Positions 16,726-25,561 of a stretch of 64,000 nt of DNA are shown here, piece after piece; the stretch's first letter is position 1, and every line of letters starts with the position of its first letter. Source of the DNA: an uncultured Chloroflexota bacterium (GTDB taxonomy: Bacteria > Chloroflexota > Anaerolineae > Anaerolineales > Anaerolineaceae); the NCBI GenBank assembly GCA_902791025.1, contig CADATZ010000004.1, forward strand, positions 1 through 64,000. Direction: 5' to 3'. The notes under the pieces were generated by a model. The model made no database searches, was not told the origin of the DNA, and saw nothing but the letters and a program-made list of their open reading frames with translations. Made by a program: the position numbers and the translations under genes.

Positions 16726-19347
16726 ATGGTAAAGAAACAGAATCAGCTGTTTAGTGTGCTGATCGCGGCGCTGCTGCTGTTCAGCTTTGTTATTCCTGTC
16801 TCTGCGGAGGGGGAAACTCTGACGCTTGAACAGAAGGCCGTATTGACGACGGAAGATCTGCAGCAGCTCAATAACGGAACCGCGGAGATTTTCAGTCATA
16901 ACGGACGTGTAACGTTTGTGGATGGAAAATGCACGGATGAACCTGTCAACAGCATGGATGACGCGGCTCAGGTAGTTCTCTCTATGCTTGGATTGCTCGG
17001 CGGAGATGAACGTGTCCAATTTGAACCGTGGCGAACCCTTACCGACACGGCCGGAAACACATACTACGTTTTCCGCCAGATGTACGCAGGGACAACCGTT
17101 CTTGATGGTGCCGTCAAAGTGATCACTGACAAAGACGGGAACATGATAGCCCTCAGCAGCTCCATTGAAACAGAACTGCCGGAAGTTGAAACCTCCGAAG
17201 GGATCCTCGCGGAAGAAGCCGAAAAGATCGTTCTCAAATATACCGGCGAAAACGGAATGTCCGGCCTGACCGTGATCCCCGAATTTACTGATAAAATCGT
17301 TTTGCCGGTCGTTCTTTCCGTCAGTGATGACGGCGAAGACGCTGAAAGCCGATTTGTCTGGGTCGTTTACACTGACAATCCGCCAACCCGTCCCGGAAAA
17401 AGTGCCGAACTCCCTTATCTGGCTCACTATGTCGACATGTCCGGTAACTATCTGTACAACCTTGCCACCATCATGCCCGGAGATATCGCGGGTTCCACCG
17501 GGTTTGACACGGAATATTTATTTGAATTCATGGAACCGGCTGACTATACCGGCTATGTTGACTTTTCCGACGGCACAGAAAGAGAAATCAGCGTCACCGT
17601 GATGCGGGACAAGCGCACCGGCATGTACTATCTCGGCAACATTGAACGTAAGATCGTGGTAGCGGATTGTTGGGAATTTCTCTACAACAACGGAACTGTC
17701 AAGCTGTACTCCAGCCCGGATAACCTTGAATGGGATCAGGTCGGCCTGCTTTCCCTCTATAACTACTGCCGTGCTTACGATTATTACAAAGAAATCGGCT
17801 GGATCGGCGGAAACGGTCTTGAGACGCCGATCATGATCCTGAATAACTACTGTGATGAAAACCATGTTCAGGTTGACAACGCGGCGTTTATGGGGAATTA
17901 CCTGGGATGGTCTCTTTTTGCTGCAAGTATTAAAAACGATTTTTCGCAGTGTTTGGATGTTATTGCTCATGAATTCACACACTGTGTGACCGGATCCGTG
18001 ATGACCTACAATTCCTATATGAATGATTTCGGGGCTATCAACGAAGGTATGAGCGACATTCAGGGCGAAATCGCCGAGCAGATGATGGATAATGTTGATG
18101 AAAAGAGTCTCTGGGTCCTGGGAAACAACAGTCTTACCCCCGTCCGCAGCATGAGCAATCCCCACCGCTATCAGCAGCCTGAGTTCAGCTGGGATCTTTA
18201 TTACAAGCCGAAAGTGCAAACACCAACTGTGATCAACGATTTCGGCGGTGTTCATACCAATTCCTCTCTCCTGAATAATGTGGCTTATCGCCTCATCGCA
18301 GAAGGCGGAATGAGCCTGGAAGAGGCAAGAGCATTCTGGTTCGCGGTGGATTGCACAATGGTCCCGGGTACGGATTACGCACAGCTGAGCGAACTGTTGC
18401 CATGGGTTCTGAAATCTATGGGAATGGATCAGTATCAAACCGTTTTGCAGAAGGCTATCGATGCAACACGTCTCGGAATTTCCGAAATGCCGGATTTCTT
18501 TGATAATGACAGAGCCCTTGTGAAGCTGACCCTTCCCGACAATGAAAACTTTAGCGACGGCAACTGGGCGATGCAAATTTACAGCGTTGACATTGATGGA
18601 TTTGTTGAAAAAGTCACGCGGATCTTCGCACAGCTGAAAGCCGGAGATTACAGTTCTCTGCCGCAATCTATGCAGGAACTGATCGCGGCTGAAGAGGAAA
18701 AAGCTGCTGCACCGACACCGGAACCGGAACAGAAGGGATTCTTTGACGAATTGTTTGGCATTTTCGCAGATCCCAGCCCGTTCTTTGTAATACCGACACC
18801 GACTCCGGCACCTGAGTTGACAGATGAACAAAAGGATGACCTGAGAGAATGGTTGATAAACGATTTTCTGGTCTATATCTACTCCAATATGAGTTCAGCC
18901 GGTCAGGATGGTCAAACGGTCTACATGATGAGCCGCCCGGGACGGACAATTCCGCTCCTGATTCACATGGCATTTGACGAGAATTTTGAAACTCCGGAAC
19001 AGGTGGTATTTACATTTTATATCAATGATCGCTGGTATAAATTGCCGGACGCGACGAATCTTTTAGAGGAAGGGGCGGAAACAGAACAGAAACTCGATCC
19101 TGAAACAGAGCAGATGATTCAGGAACTGGTTGATAAATTATTCGCCAATCTTGGGAATATCAAGAGCATGGATGATGCTCTGGATCTCGTCACACTGACG
19201 ATCAAAGGCGGAGAGGTCTTTGAGATCCCATCGACAGGTCTTGAAGAGATCGTCCTGCCGGATCCTGGGGAATCAAAGCTGGATCTTTCAGCCGACACAG
19301 AGCCTGTGCCCAGTCGTATGTCCAGACCGAAACAACAGGAAGAATAA
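16726..19347 (+). CDS. Secreted M4-like (thermolysin-type) zinc metalloprotease, paralogue A
   Basis: The 873-residue product has a signal peptide (residues 1-27, cut near VSA-EGE). A propeptide region (about 40-250) includes a PepSY-like stretch with DGNMIALSS. The catalytic core carries HEFTH at 415-419, the third zinc ligand E440 in NEGMSD, and H510 in GGVHTNSSLLN. The C-terminal half is long and unlike thermolysin, with two short Pro-rich linkers (APTPEPEQ, IPTPTPAPE). It should act outside the cell after autoprocessing. A paralogue at 40333-42552 aligns along the first 510 residues. The seven Cys of this copy are unusual for the family and may form disulfides. AAAGGAG precedes the ATG. 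Confidence 0.9.
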   Translation: MVKKQNQLFSVLIAALLLFSFVIPVSAEGETLTLEQKAVLTTEDLQQLNNGTAEIFSHNGRVTFVDGKCTDEPVNSMDDAAQVVLSMLGLLGGDERVQFEPWRTLTDTAGNTYYVFRQMYAGTTVLDGAVKVITDKDGNMIALSSSIETELPEVETSEGILAEEAEKIVLKYTGENGMSGLTVIPEFTDKIVLPVVLSVSDDGEDAESRFVWVVYTDNPPTRPGKSAELPYLAHYVDMSGNYLYNLATIMPGDIAGSTGFDTEYLFEFMEPADYTGYVDFSDGTEREISVTVMRDKRTGMYYLGNIERKIVVADCWEFLYNNGTVKLYSSPDNLEWDQVGLLSLYNYCRAYDYYKEIGWIGGNGLETPIMILNNYCDENHVQVDNAAFMGNYLGWSLFAASIKNDFSQCLDVIAHEFTHCVTGSVMTYNSYMNDFGAINEGMSDIQGEIAEQMMDNVDEKSLWVLGNNSLTPVRSMSNPHRYQQPEFSWDLYYKPKVQTPTVINDFGGVHTNSSLLNNVAYRLIAEGGMSLEEARAFWFAVDCTMVPGTDYAQLSELLPWVLKSMGMDQYQTVLQKAIDATRLGISEMPDFFDNDRALVKLTLPDNENFSDGNWAMQIYSVDIDGFVEKVTRIFAQLKAGDYSSLPQSMQELIAAEEEKAAAPTPEPEQKGFFDELFGIFADPSPFFVIPTPTPAPELTDEQKDDLREWLINDFLVYIYSNMSSAGQDGQTVYMMSRPGRTIPLLIHMAFDENFETPEQVVFTFYINDRWYKLPDATNLLEEGAETEQKLDPETEQMIQELVDKLFANLGNIKSMDDALDLVTLTIKGGEVFEIPSTGLEEIVLPDPGESKLDLSADTEPVPSRMSRPKQQEE

Positions 19348-19361
19348 AACTATAATCCTTT

Positions 19362-19400
19362 GGTCCGGTTCACTGAAAAGGCGAACCGGACCTTTTGTTT
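19362..19400 (+). terminator. Terminator of protease A
   Basis: GGTCCGGTTC (19362-19371) and GAACCGGACC (19383-19392) form a perfect 10-bp stem followed by TTTTGTTTT. Confidence 0.9.
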
Positions 19401-19442
19401 TAAACTCGTATTGTACAGAACCTTTCCCCAGAAAACGGTTGA

Positions 19443-19451
19443 TGTTATAAT
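19443..19451 (+). promoter_or_regulatory. Extended -10 promoter of the TlpA-like gene
   Basis: TGTTATAAT (19443-19451) has the TGn extension in front of a perfect TATAAT. No good -35 box is present, as is usual for extended -10 promoters. The ATG is at 19500. Confidence 0.6.
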
Positions 19452-19499
19452 AGAAACCCGGGAACAAGTATTCCCATTTCAGAAACGAGGAAAAGAAAC

Positions 19500-20120
19500 A
19501 TGAGAAAACTGCATCTGATTCTGATACTGATGATGGTACTTTCACTCGGCAGCACCCGTGTTTCCGCATATTCCGGTGAAAGGGGAAGACAAATCATCAT
19601 TAGCAATGATGATTTTCAGGGCTGCACGATTGGCGATGATCCGTCATGCATCGTCCCGCAGGATCTGTTTGATCCGGGGCCTTTCCCTGTATCGAGTGAT
19701 ACGGTTTCATTCCATACCACCGATATCGCCGGCAATCCTGTCAACAGCAAAGACCTCTTTTCCGCAAGCAAAGTGACCATGATCAAAATCTGGTCCACTA
19801 CCTGTGTGCACTGCATCGGCGAAATGCCGGAGCTGATCAAACTGAACAAAGAACTCAAACACAAAGGCGCGCAGGTGATCGGCATAGTTTACGACGCGGA
19901 TGAAGCGGATGAAGTCAAAGAGGCAAAAGAGATCCTTACTGACCTTCATGTTGATTACATCAACCTGCTGCCGAACAAAGAGATCCGGAAAATCTTCCGG
20001 ACACAGGCCTTTCCCTCGACCTTTTTTGTGAATGAGAAGGGAGAGCTCCTCGGTGAGCCTGTTTTGGGGAGTAAGTTCAGCAAATACGAGGAACTGCTCA
20101 GTAAGTACCTTCAAGAGTAA
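19500..20120 (+). CDS. Secreted TlpA/ResA-like thiol-disulfide oxidoreductase
   Basis: This 206-residue protein has an N-terminal signal sequence (MRKLHLILILMMVLSLG, cut near VSA) and a thioredoxin fold. The active site is WSTTCVHC with C102 and C105, and the cis-Pro loop is AFPSTFFVNEKGELL. TlpA/ResA proteins usually reduce disulfides or apocytochromes outside the membrane, and the CVHC centre fits that class. It follows the M4-like protease A but has its own promoter. The residues between the signal and the fold (25-65) hold an extra Cys pair (C41 and C50) not typical of ResA. A bidirectional terminator follows. Confidence 0.87.
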   Translation: MRKLHLILILMMVLSLGSTRVSAYSGERGRQIIISNDDFQGCTIGDDPSCIVPQDLFDPGPFPVSSDTVSFHTTDIAGNPVNSKDLFSASKVTMIKIWSTTCVHCIGEMPELIKLNKELKHKGAQVIGIVYDADEADEVKEAKEILTDLHVDYINLLPNKEIRKIFRTQAFPSTFFVNEKGELLGEPVLGSKFSKYEELLSKYLQE

Positions 20121-20122
20121 AA

Positions 20123-20149
20123 AAAGAAGCCGCAATCCGCGGCTTCTTT
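20123..20149. terminator. Bidirectional terminator between tlpA-like gene and the BMP operon
   Basis: AAAGAAGCCGC (20123-20133) pairs with GCGGCTTCTTT (20139-20149). A/T runs on both sides let it end both convergent transcripts. Confidence 0.85.
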
Positions 20150-20165
20150 CGTCATAAGAAATATA

Positions 20166-21125
20166 TCAGCGTTTCCCTTTATCCCAGGGCTGGCCGGCAG
20201 CCTTTGGCGGATGGTTCTTCTTGGAGAAGAAAATCAGCAGCAGCATCGTCAGCACATAGGGCAGCATCAGGAACAAATCGGAATAATTGCTCGGCAGCTT
20301 CATCGCGATGCAAAGCTGGTACCCGCCGGATTTCGCAAGACCGAAAATCAGGCAAACCAGAGCCGTTGAGCCGATATTCCAGTTGCCGAAGATCATCGCG
20401 GCAATAGCCAGATAACCATACCCCTGATAAATCGATGGTGAAAAATTCGCGAGCAGCGAGTACGCAAAGCACATCCCGCCGATGCCGGAAAGGGCTCCGG
20501 AGATGATCACCGCGATCCAGCGGGTCTTTTCCACATCGCCGCCGGCCGCATCCACTGCCTGAGGGTTCTCCCCGCAGGCCTTCAGGCTCATGCCGTAACG
20601 GGTCTTGTTCATCAGGTACCAGAAGAAAATCACCAGCACGATGATAATGATCTCAAAGGGGTACATATTGGTGAAAAGCCCCCCGATCCAGGGAATCTTC
20701 GAGAGTCCAGGCACCGTGAAGCGGTTGGAAACGCCCAGAATGAACTTGTTCGAAGCGGTCCCCGTGATTGCCGTGTTTGCTGCACTGGTGAAGAATGTGG
20801 TCAGAGCCACAGCCAGAATGTTGATCACCACGCCCGAAATCACCTGATCGGCATGGAATTTGATGCACAGCAGCGCATGCAAGCAGGCATAAAGACCGGC
20901 ACCGATGGCAGCAGCTAACATGGCAATGTAAATGATGGCCTGGTTACCGTTTCCCATCAGTGGGATCAGCAGGATCGCGATCAGCGCACCGACAAAAGCA
21001 CCGACACCCTGAAATCCCTCTACAGCCAGATTCGTCACTCCGCTCTTTTCTGAATATATGGCGCCAACAGCCATGATCAGCAGCGGCAGCGCAAAGGAAA
21101 GACCATCTGTAAATACCTTTTCCAT
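20166..21125 (-). CDS. BMP-type ABC transporter permease 2 (nucleoside/simple sugar importer)
   Basis: This 319-residue integral membrane protein has eight or nine hydrophobic helices. It carries the branched-chain-permease-like loop GMSLKACGENPQAVDAAGGDVEKTRWIAVIISGALSGIGG, which couples to the ATPase. It is of the YufQ/NupQ type, pairing with the permease encoded just upstream (adjacent at 21125). Together with the two-domain ATPase and BMP binding protein it forms a high-affinity importer. In characterised members the cargo is purine nucleosides or deoxyribonucleosides. Confidence 0.9.
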   Translation of the reverse strand: MEKVFTDGLSFALPLLIMAVGAIYSEKSGVTNLAVEGFQGVGAFVGALIAILLIPLMGNGNQAIIYIAMLAAAIGAGLYACLHALLCIKFHADQVISGVVINILAVALTTFFTSAANTAITGTASNKFILGVSNRFTVPGLSKIPWIGGLFTNMYPFEIIIIVLVIFFWYLMNKTRYGMSLKACGENPQAVDAAGGDVEKTRWIAVIISGALSGIGGMCFAYSLLANFSPSIYQGYGYLAIAAMIFGNWNIGSTALVCLIFGLAKSGGYQLCIAMKLPSNYSDLFLMLPYVLTMLLLIFFSKKNHPPKAAGQPWDKGKR

Positions 21126-22261
21126 TATCTTTCCTCCTCTTTCCGATCGGACGATTTGTCCATTTCTTTTCGTAGATAGCTATTCGCAATCATTTTCATG
21201 TAATTTCCGCAGGATGCGTATAGCAGCATAATACCGGTAATCAGGGAAGCGATTTCCTTTGCCACACCGACCCGGGAGCTCATGTAATTTGCACCCTGTT
21301 GGAAAATACAAACGATCACAGAGGCAAAGATGGCGCCAATCGGGGATGAGTTTCCCAGCAGAGCGACGGAAATGGAGTCATACCCCATCCCCACGAGCGT
21401 CTTCGGGATGATCGTATTGGTGTAACCGAGGTAATACGTCACACCGGCCAGCCCCGCAAGCGCACCGGAAATCGCCATGGAAAAAACGATGCTCTTCCCT
21501 ACGCCGACACCGAAGTATTTCGCGCACTGCGCATTCAGCCCTACCGCTTTCAGTTCAAACCCAAAAGAGGTCTTATCAAACAGGAACTTCACCACAAACG
21601 CGATCAAAACCGCGATCACGATTCCCAGCGGGACCTTGCAGTTGACTCCGCCGATCTGTACATTCGTCCAGGTCAGGCGGGAAGCGGGAGAACAGACGTT
21701 GCTCGTCCGTGTCATGATGTTCACGAAATTGTTGTTGATAAAGAACCCGGTCAGGTAGCTGATGATGTAGTTGATCATGATTGTCGAAACGACTTCATGA
21801 ATGTTGAACCGGAATTTCAAAAACCCAACCAATGCTCCTACCAGACCCCCGGCGAGAATACCGATCAGGATCACCAGCGGTTTTGCCACAACAGCGGAAA
21901 GCTCTTTGTTATACCCAACCAGAACGGTTGCCAGAAAACCGGAGATCAGCATTTGTCCGGAAATCCCGATATTGAACAACCCGGTCTTGAACCCGGCGAT
22001 AAATGCCAATGCAGCCAGCATCAGGGGCGCCAGGTAATTCAGGAAATCAAACAGGTCGGAAAGCATGCCGCTGCCGCCGCCGTAATTCGCCTTTGGCAGA
22101 AACCCGCAGCCCTGCAAAAAACTCTGAAAGGCTACCAGAGGATTTTTCCCCATGATCAGCAGCAATGCACTGGCCGTGATAAGGGTCAGGATAATCGCCA
22201 AAAACGAAGCCCACAGGGATGAATGGCGTCCGCTGAGACGCTTTGCCAGAAACTTTTTCAT
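21125..22261 (-). CDS. BMP-type ABC transporter permease 1
   Basis: This 378-residue membrane protein of the YufP/NupP type has about ten helices. Diagnostic stretches are NIGISGQMLISGFLATVLVG, the coupling loop FGFELKAVGLNAQCAKYFGVGVGKSIVFSMAISGALAGLAG, and GMGYDSISVALLGNSSPIGA. Its start overlaps the end of the ATPase gene by four bases and its end touches the start of permease 2, so the three are translated as a unit. It forms the heterodimeric membrane channel. Confidence 0.9.
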   Translation of the reverse strand: MKKFLAKRLSGRHSSLWASFLAIILTLITASALLLIMGKNPLVAFQSFLQGCGFLPKANYGGGSGMLSDLFDFLNYLAPLMLAALAFIAGFKTGLFNIGISGQMLISGFLATVLVGYNKELSAVVAKPLVILIGILAGGLVGALVGFLKFRFNIHEVVSTIMINYIISYLTGFFINNNFVNIMTRTSNVCSPASRLTWTNVQIGGVNCKVPLGIVIAVLIAFVVKFLFDKTSFGFELKAVGLNAQCAKYFGVGVGKSIVFSMAISGALAGLAGVTYYLGYTNTIIPKTLVGMGYDSISVALLGNSSPIGAIFASVIVCIFQQGANYMSSRVGVAKEIASLITGIMLLYASCGNYMKMIANSYLRKEMDKSSDRKEEER

Positions 22262-23790
22262 GCGTCTTTTACCCCCATCATGTATCGTCCTACCTCATGG
22301 GATGACATTTCACCGGCGGGAGCGATTTTCAGCAGTTCCCCGCGGTAAATCACCCCGATCGTGTCAGCCAGTTCCATGATTTCATCAAGTTCCAGGGAGA
22401 TCAGCAATATCGCCGCACCATTGTCCCGTTCCTGAAGGATCTGCCTGTGTATATTTTCGATCGCACCGATGTCCAGACCCCGTGTCGGCTGAACAAAGAT
22501 GATCAGCTTCGATTTTTCCTCAATTTCGCGGCCGACGATCGCCTTCTGCTGATTTCCTCCGGACATGGAACGCACGATCGTCGCCGGTCCCTGCCCGCTG
22601 CGGATGTCATAACGGCCAATCAGCTCTTCTGCGTATTTCTGGAATTGTTCCTGGTTCAGGATTCCTTTATGGGAAAAGGGCTCTTTGAAATATTCCCGCA
22701 GAGCCAGGTTATCCCGCAGCGTGAAATCCAGCACCATGCCGGTCCCATGACGATCTTCCGGAATGTAGGAAATGCCGCTGAGAGCCCGTTCACGGACAGA
22801 AGCATTAGTGATGTCTTTCCCGTCGAGTTTAACGGTTCCGGAAGCGATTTTCATCAGTCCGGCAACGGCGTCCGCGATTTCTGTCTGCCCATTTCCGGAA
22901 ACTCCGGTCACAGCAAATATCTCACCGCCTCTCACTTTGAAGGAAACATCCTTCACGACCTCAAAATTGTCTTCATTTTTGACAGTCAGATGATCGACAT
23001 CAAGGATCGTTTCGCGGAAACGGGCTTCTGCTTTTTGCTGATTGAAGCTGACCTTATGCCCAACCATCAGATCTGCCATTTCCTGAACGGATGTTTCGGC
23101 AACGTTCTTCACGTCGATCAGCTTTCCCCGGCGAAGGATTGCGCAGCGGTCCGCGATCCGCTTGATTTCCATGATCTTGTGGGTGATGAGGATGATCGTT
23201 TTGCCATCTTTCCGCAGACCGTCAATAATATCCAGCAGAAAATCAATTTCCTGCGGGGTCAGAACGGCAGTCGGTTCATCAAAGATCATGATTTCCGCTT
23301 TGCGGTAAAGCATTTTCAGAATTTCCACACGCTGCCGTACAGAAACCTGCAGGTCACCGATAAGGTCTGTTGGGTTCACTTCCAACCCGTATTTTTTTGA
23401 AAGCTCCGCGATTTCTTTGTTCGCTTTTTTCATGTCGACCCAGGGCAGAAATCCGAATTTCCGCTCCATCGGTTCAATGCCGAGCACGATGTTTTCCGCA
23501 ACCGTGTACGTATCGACCAGCTTGAAATGCTGATGAACCATGCCGATGCTTTGTGCTGTGGCATCTGTGGAGGAATGAAAAACGACGGGCTTTCCGTTGA
23601 TCAGGATCTCGCCGCTGTCCGGTTCGTACATGCCGAAAAGCATGCTCATCATGGTGGATTTTCCGGCACCGTTTTCCCCCAGCAGCGCATATACTTCGCC
23701 CTTGCGGATGCTGATCGACACATCATCATTGGCGACAATTCCAGGAAAGCGTTTGGTGATGTGTCGCATCTCGACAATATATTCGCTCAT
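22258..23790 (-). CDS. BMP-type ABC transporter ATPase (two nucleotide-binding domains)
   Basis: This 510-residue cytoplasmic ATPase has two tandem domains. The first has Walker A GENGAGKST and Walker B IMIFDEPTAVLTP, with an altered signature (LQVSVRQRVEI). The second has a degenerate P-loop (GVSGNGQTE) and a canonical-like MSGGNQQKAIVGRE signature. This asymmetry is usual in sugar and nucleoside importers (RbsA/NupO). I place the start at ATG 23790 because AGGTGG sits just before it; the GTG six bases further upstream lies inside that ribosome binding site. Confidence 0.93.
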   Translation of the reverse strand: MSEYIVEMRHITKRFPGIVANDDVSISIRKGEVYALLGENGAGKSTMMSMLFGMYEPDSGEILINGKPVVFHSSTDATAQSIGMVHQHFKLVDTYTVAENIVLGIEPMERKFGFLPWVDMKKANKEIAELSKKYGLEVNPTDLIGDLQVSVRQRVEILKMLYRKAEIMIFDEPTAVLTPQEIDFLLDIIDGLRKDGKTIILITHKIMEIKRIADRCAILRRGKLIDVKNVAETSVQEMADLMVGHKVSFNQQKAEARFRETILDVDHLTVKNEDNFEVVKDVSFKVRGGEIFAVTGVSGNGQTEIADAVAGLMKIASGTVKLDGKDITNASVRERALSGISYIPEDRHGTGMVLDFTLRDNLALREYFKEPFSHKGILNQEQFQKYAEELIGRYDIRSGQGPATIVRSMSGGNQQKAIVGREIEEKSKLIIFVQPTRGLDIGAIENIHRQILQERDNGAAILLISLELDEIMELADTIGVIYRGELLKIAPAGEMSSHEVGRYMMGVKDA

Positions 23791-23806
23791 TTCCACCTCG
23801 TTTCTG

Positions 23807-23892
23807 TGGTCAGTGTCCAGTGTTCAGTTGAATAAGGAAGGCGGCATAGCCGCCTTTCCCATAGGGGACTGTCCCTTTACGGGACTGTCCCC
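23807..23892. repeat. Repeat-packed spacer: heptads, AAGGCGGC hairpin and GGGACTGTCCC repeats
   Basis: Three heptads (TGGTCAG / TGTCCAG / TGTTCAG) occupy 23807-23827. A hairpin AAGGCGGC-ATA-GCCGCCTT spans 23838-23856. Two direct copies of the near-palindrome GGGACTGTCCC (23865-23875 and 23881-23891) follow. All lie in the 139-bp gap between the binding-protein gene and the ATPase gene of one operon, where they could lower expression of the downstream transporter genes. Confidence 0.8.
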
Positions 23893-23913
23893 ATTACTCA
23901 TTCATATAAAAAT

Positions 23914-23934
23914 GCTAACAGCTAACAGCTTAAT
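23914..23934. repeat. Heptad repeat array at the bmp stop codon
   Basis: GCTAACA / GCTAACA / GCTTAAT, read on the + strand. On the coding (-) strand the array begins at the TAA stop of the binding-protein gene. Confidence 0.7.
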
Positions 23935-25027
23935 TTAACCCCGGGAAATCAGTCGGACCATATTCTGTCCACTGGGAGGCAGGGGCGATTTCGCCGGCCT
24001 TGAGCAGGTCGTAGCATTCTGCCAGTTTTGCCAGAGCATCTTCGCTGAGCTGCTGGCGGCCTTCAGCGGAAACATAACCGGTGGAATCGGTGTCGGCACC
24101 GAGCATGGCGTCTTCACCGGTGAAGGTTCCGTCATAGATCGCTTCCAGCTGTTTGGTAACGTTGCTGTGCATGACTTTCAGACCGGAAGTGAGGATAATG
24201 TTGCTGTCGCCGTTGACGCCGTCGTTGTACTGGTCGACGTCACAGCCGATCACATAAACATCCTTGGCTTCTTTGGCAGCAGTGAAAACGCCGTTTCCGG
24301 AAGCGCCGGCTGCGACAAAGAGAACATCCACGCCCTGAGAGATCAGGGTTTCACCGACGATCTTACCGGTGGCTTCATCGCCGAAATCGCCGACATAGTT
24401 GCCGCCGACATTGTTGCCGAAAAGATCGGTCGCAGCGAAGGACGGCAGTTCAACACATTCTGCGGTTGTACCGTATTTGGCATTGGCGTAATTGACGCCG
24501 CTCATGAAGCCATACTGATAGTTCACATTGGATGGGAAAGCCATGCCGTTGACAACAGCGACTTTGTTTGTCTTTGTGGAAAGGGCAGCTGCCACACCGG
24601 CGAAGAAACCGGATTCTTCTTCCTTGAAGGTCATGGTGTAGGCATTCGGAGCTGTGACCTGGTTGCCTTCACTGTCCTGGATGGTTGAGTCCACAACGAT
24701 GAAATATTTGTCCGGGTTATTCAGGACAACATCGCCGACTGCTGCGAAGTTGAAGCCCGGCAGAACGAACACATCATAATCACCGGCAAATTTCTCAACA
24801 GTCGGGACGAGCTGAGCATAGTCGGGTTCCTTGATATCCGTTACTTTTGAATTCGGATGGGTTTCCAAAAAGGCCAGGATCCCTTCATAACAGTCCTGGT
24901 TAAAGGACCCGTCATCCACACCGGTGGATGTGATGATAGCGATATTCAAATCACCTTCCGCCATAACCGGAAAAGCGAAAACGACCAGCATCATGACTGC
25001 CAAAAGCAGCGCAGCAAATTTCTTCAT
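23930..25027 (-). CDS. BMP-family substrate-binding protein
   Basis: This 365-residue secreted protein has a signal peptide (MKKFAALLLAVMMLVVFAFPVMA) and the BMP/PnrA fold. Typical segments are IAIITSTGVDDGSFNQDCYEGI, FVLPGFNFAAVGDVV, AGVAAAL, VNGMAFPSNVNYQYGFMSGV, VLFVAAGASGNGVFTAAKEA and VIGCDVDQY. The family binds nucleosides. It is the first gene of the importer operon. Unusually, no lipobox Cys follows the signal, so the mature protein would not be lipid-anchored as in most Gram-positive relatives. AGGAGG lies six bases before the ATG. Confidence 0.92.
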   Translation of the reverse strand: MKKFAALLLAVMMLVVFAFPVMAEGDLNIAIITSTGVDDGSFNQDCYEGILAFLETHPNSKVTDIKEPDYAQLVPTVEKFAGDYDVFVLPGFNFAAVGDVVLNNPDKYFIVVDSTIQDSEGNQVTAPNAYTMTFKEEESGFFAGVAAALSTKTNKVAVVNGMAFPSNVNYQYGFMSGVNYANAKYGTTAECVELPSFAATDLFGNNVGGNYVGDFGDEATGKIVGETLISQGVDVLFVAAGASGNGVFTAAKEAKDVYVIGCDVDQYNDGVNGDSNIILTSGLKVMHSNVTKQLEAIYDGTFTGEDAMLGADTDSTGYVSAEGRQQLSEDALAKLAECYDLLKAGEIAPASQWTEYGPTDFPGLN

Positions 25028-25054
25028 ATTTCCTCCATATCAAAACACTGATGG

Positions 25055-25074
25055 GTTGTGGCTTGTCACAACCG
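25055..25074. promoter_or_regulatory. Inverted repeat in the bmp leader, possible operator
   Basis: GGTTGTG (25055-25061), a 6-bp spacer and CACAACC (25068-25074) form a perfect dyad between the promoter and the ribosome binding site of the binding-protein gene. This is a good position for a repressor of a nucleoside importer. It is not a known purine riboswitch. Confidence 0.5.
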
Positions 25075-25095
25075 GAATAATAAAACTTATTCTAA

Positions 25096-25124
25096 TTTAT
25101 ACCATATTATACTTTGCTTTACAA
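25096..25124 (-). promoter_or_regulatory. Promoter of the BMP importer operon
   Basis: On the minus strand TTGTAA (25124-25119), a 17-bp spacer and TATAAA (25101-25096). The predicted start is near 25089, about 60 nt before the ATG. Confidence 0.7.
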
Positions 25125-25366
25125 GAGAGCAAATATCCTGAATATCTCGTTATTTTTTCACCTGAGTAGTAACTGTTCAGTACCGAGTCAACGGAATCTG
25201 CTGTTTGGTCGAGGTACTTTGAAAATTTAGCCTAAATTTCCAACAATTATAGATAATAAAAGAAGTATGCACTTTGATAATAAAATAATGAAAATGATGT
25301 AAAATAATGTCAGAGAGAGAGGCAAGGGTTTTTTTTATCCTTTCCTCTTTTGTTTGTTAATCAGGA
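25125..25366. other. Divergent spacer without a recognised gene
   Basis: This AT-rich stretch separates the BMP operon promoter from the exporter operon control region. It holds only weak promoter-like words (TTGATA near 25275, TAAAAT near 25300) and a T-run at 25329-25337 flanked by AGGCAAGGG and CCTTTCCTC, which could be a poor terminator. No reading frame is convincing. Confidence 0.4.
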
Positions 25367-25408
25367 AATTCTAAGGTAATTCTAAGGTTGGACGTGTAAA
25401 AATAAAAT
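25367..25408 (+). promoter_or_regulatory. 11-bp direct repeat followed by a -10 box, PhoB/OmpR-like control site
   Basis: AATTCTAAGGT is repeated exactly at 25367-25377 and 25378-25388, so the copies lie one helical turn apart. TAAAAT at 25403-25408 is 14 bp further on and can serve as -10 box. Contiguous 11-bp direct repeats upstream of a -10 are the usual binding pattern of OmpR/PhoB-type response regulators. None is encoded in the window. Confidence 0.45.
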
Positions 25409-25411
25409 GGG

Positions 25412-25508
25412 AAGGGAGATTTCCACTGCATGGACGAATGTGTTTTCCCCTGAGTTTTCCCCCAACTTCGGACTGCATTAAAAGGTGGAATCTCTCTTTC
25501 TATTTTTA
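25412..25508 (+). terminator. Terminator-like hairpin in the leader of the exporter operon (possible attenuator)
   Basis: GGGAGATTTCCAC (25414-25426) pairs with GTGGAATCTCTC (25485-25496) with one bulge, extended inside by TGCA/TGCA. The 3' arm runs into TTTCTATTTTT. The structure begins about where the transcript from the -10 at 25403 should start and lies 50 bases before the first adaptor gene. Confidence 0.5.
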
Positions 25509-25561
25509 TTGTCTGATTCCGGTGTTGCCACAATGAAATTTCTTCGATAATTGGAGAGTCT

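Noticed and set aside
17518..18831. 437-codon antisense frame opposite protease A
   Set aside because: Same reason: mirror of a long biased gene; composition unlike a protein.
25028..25100. Purine or other known riboswitch in the bmp leader
   Set aside because: The leader is only about 60 nt and lacks the conserved cores; only a simple dyad is visible.
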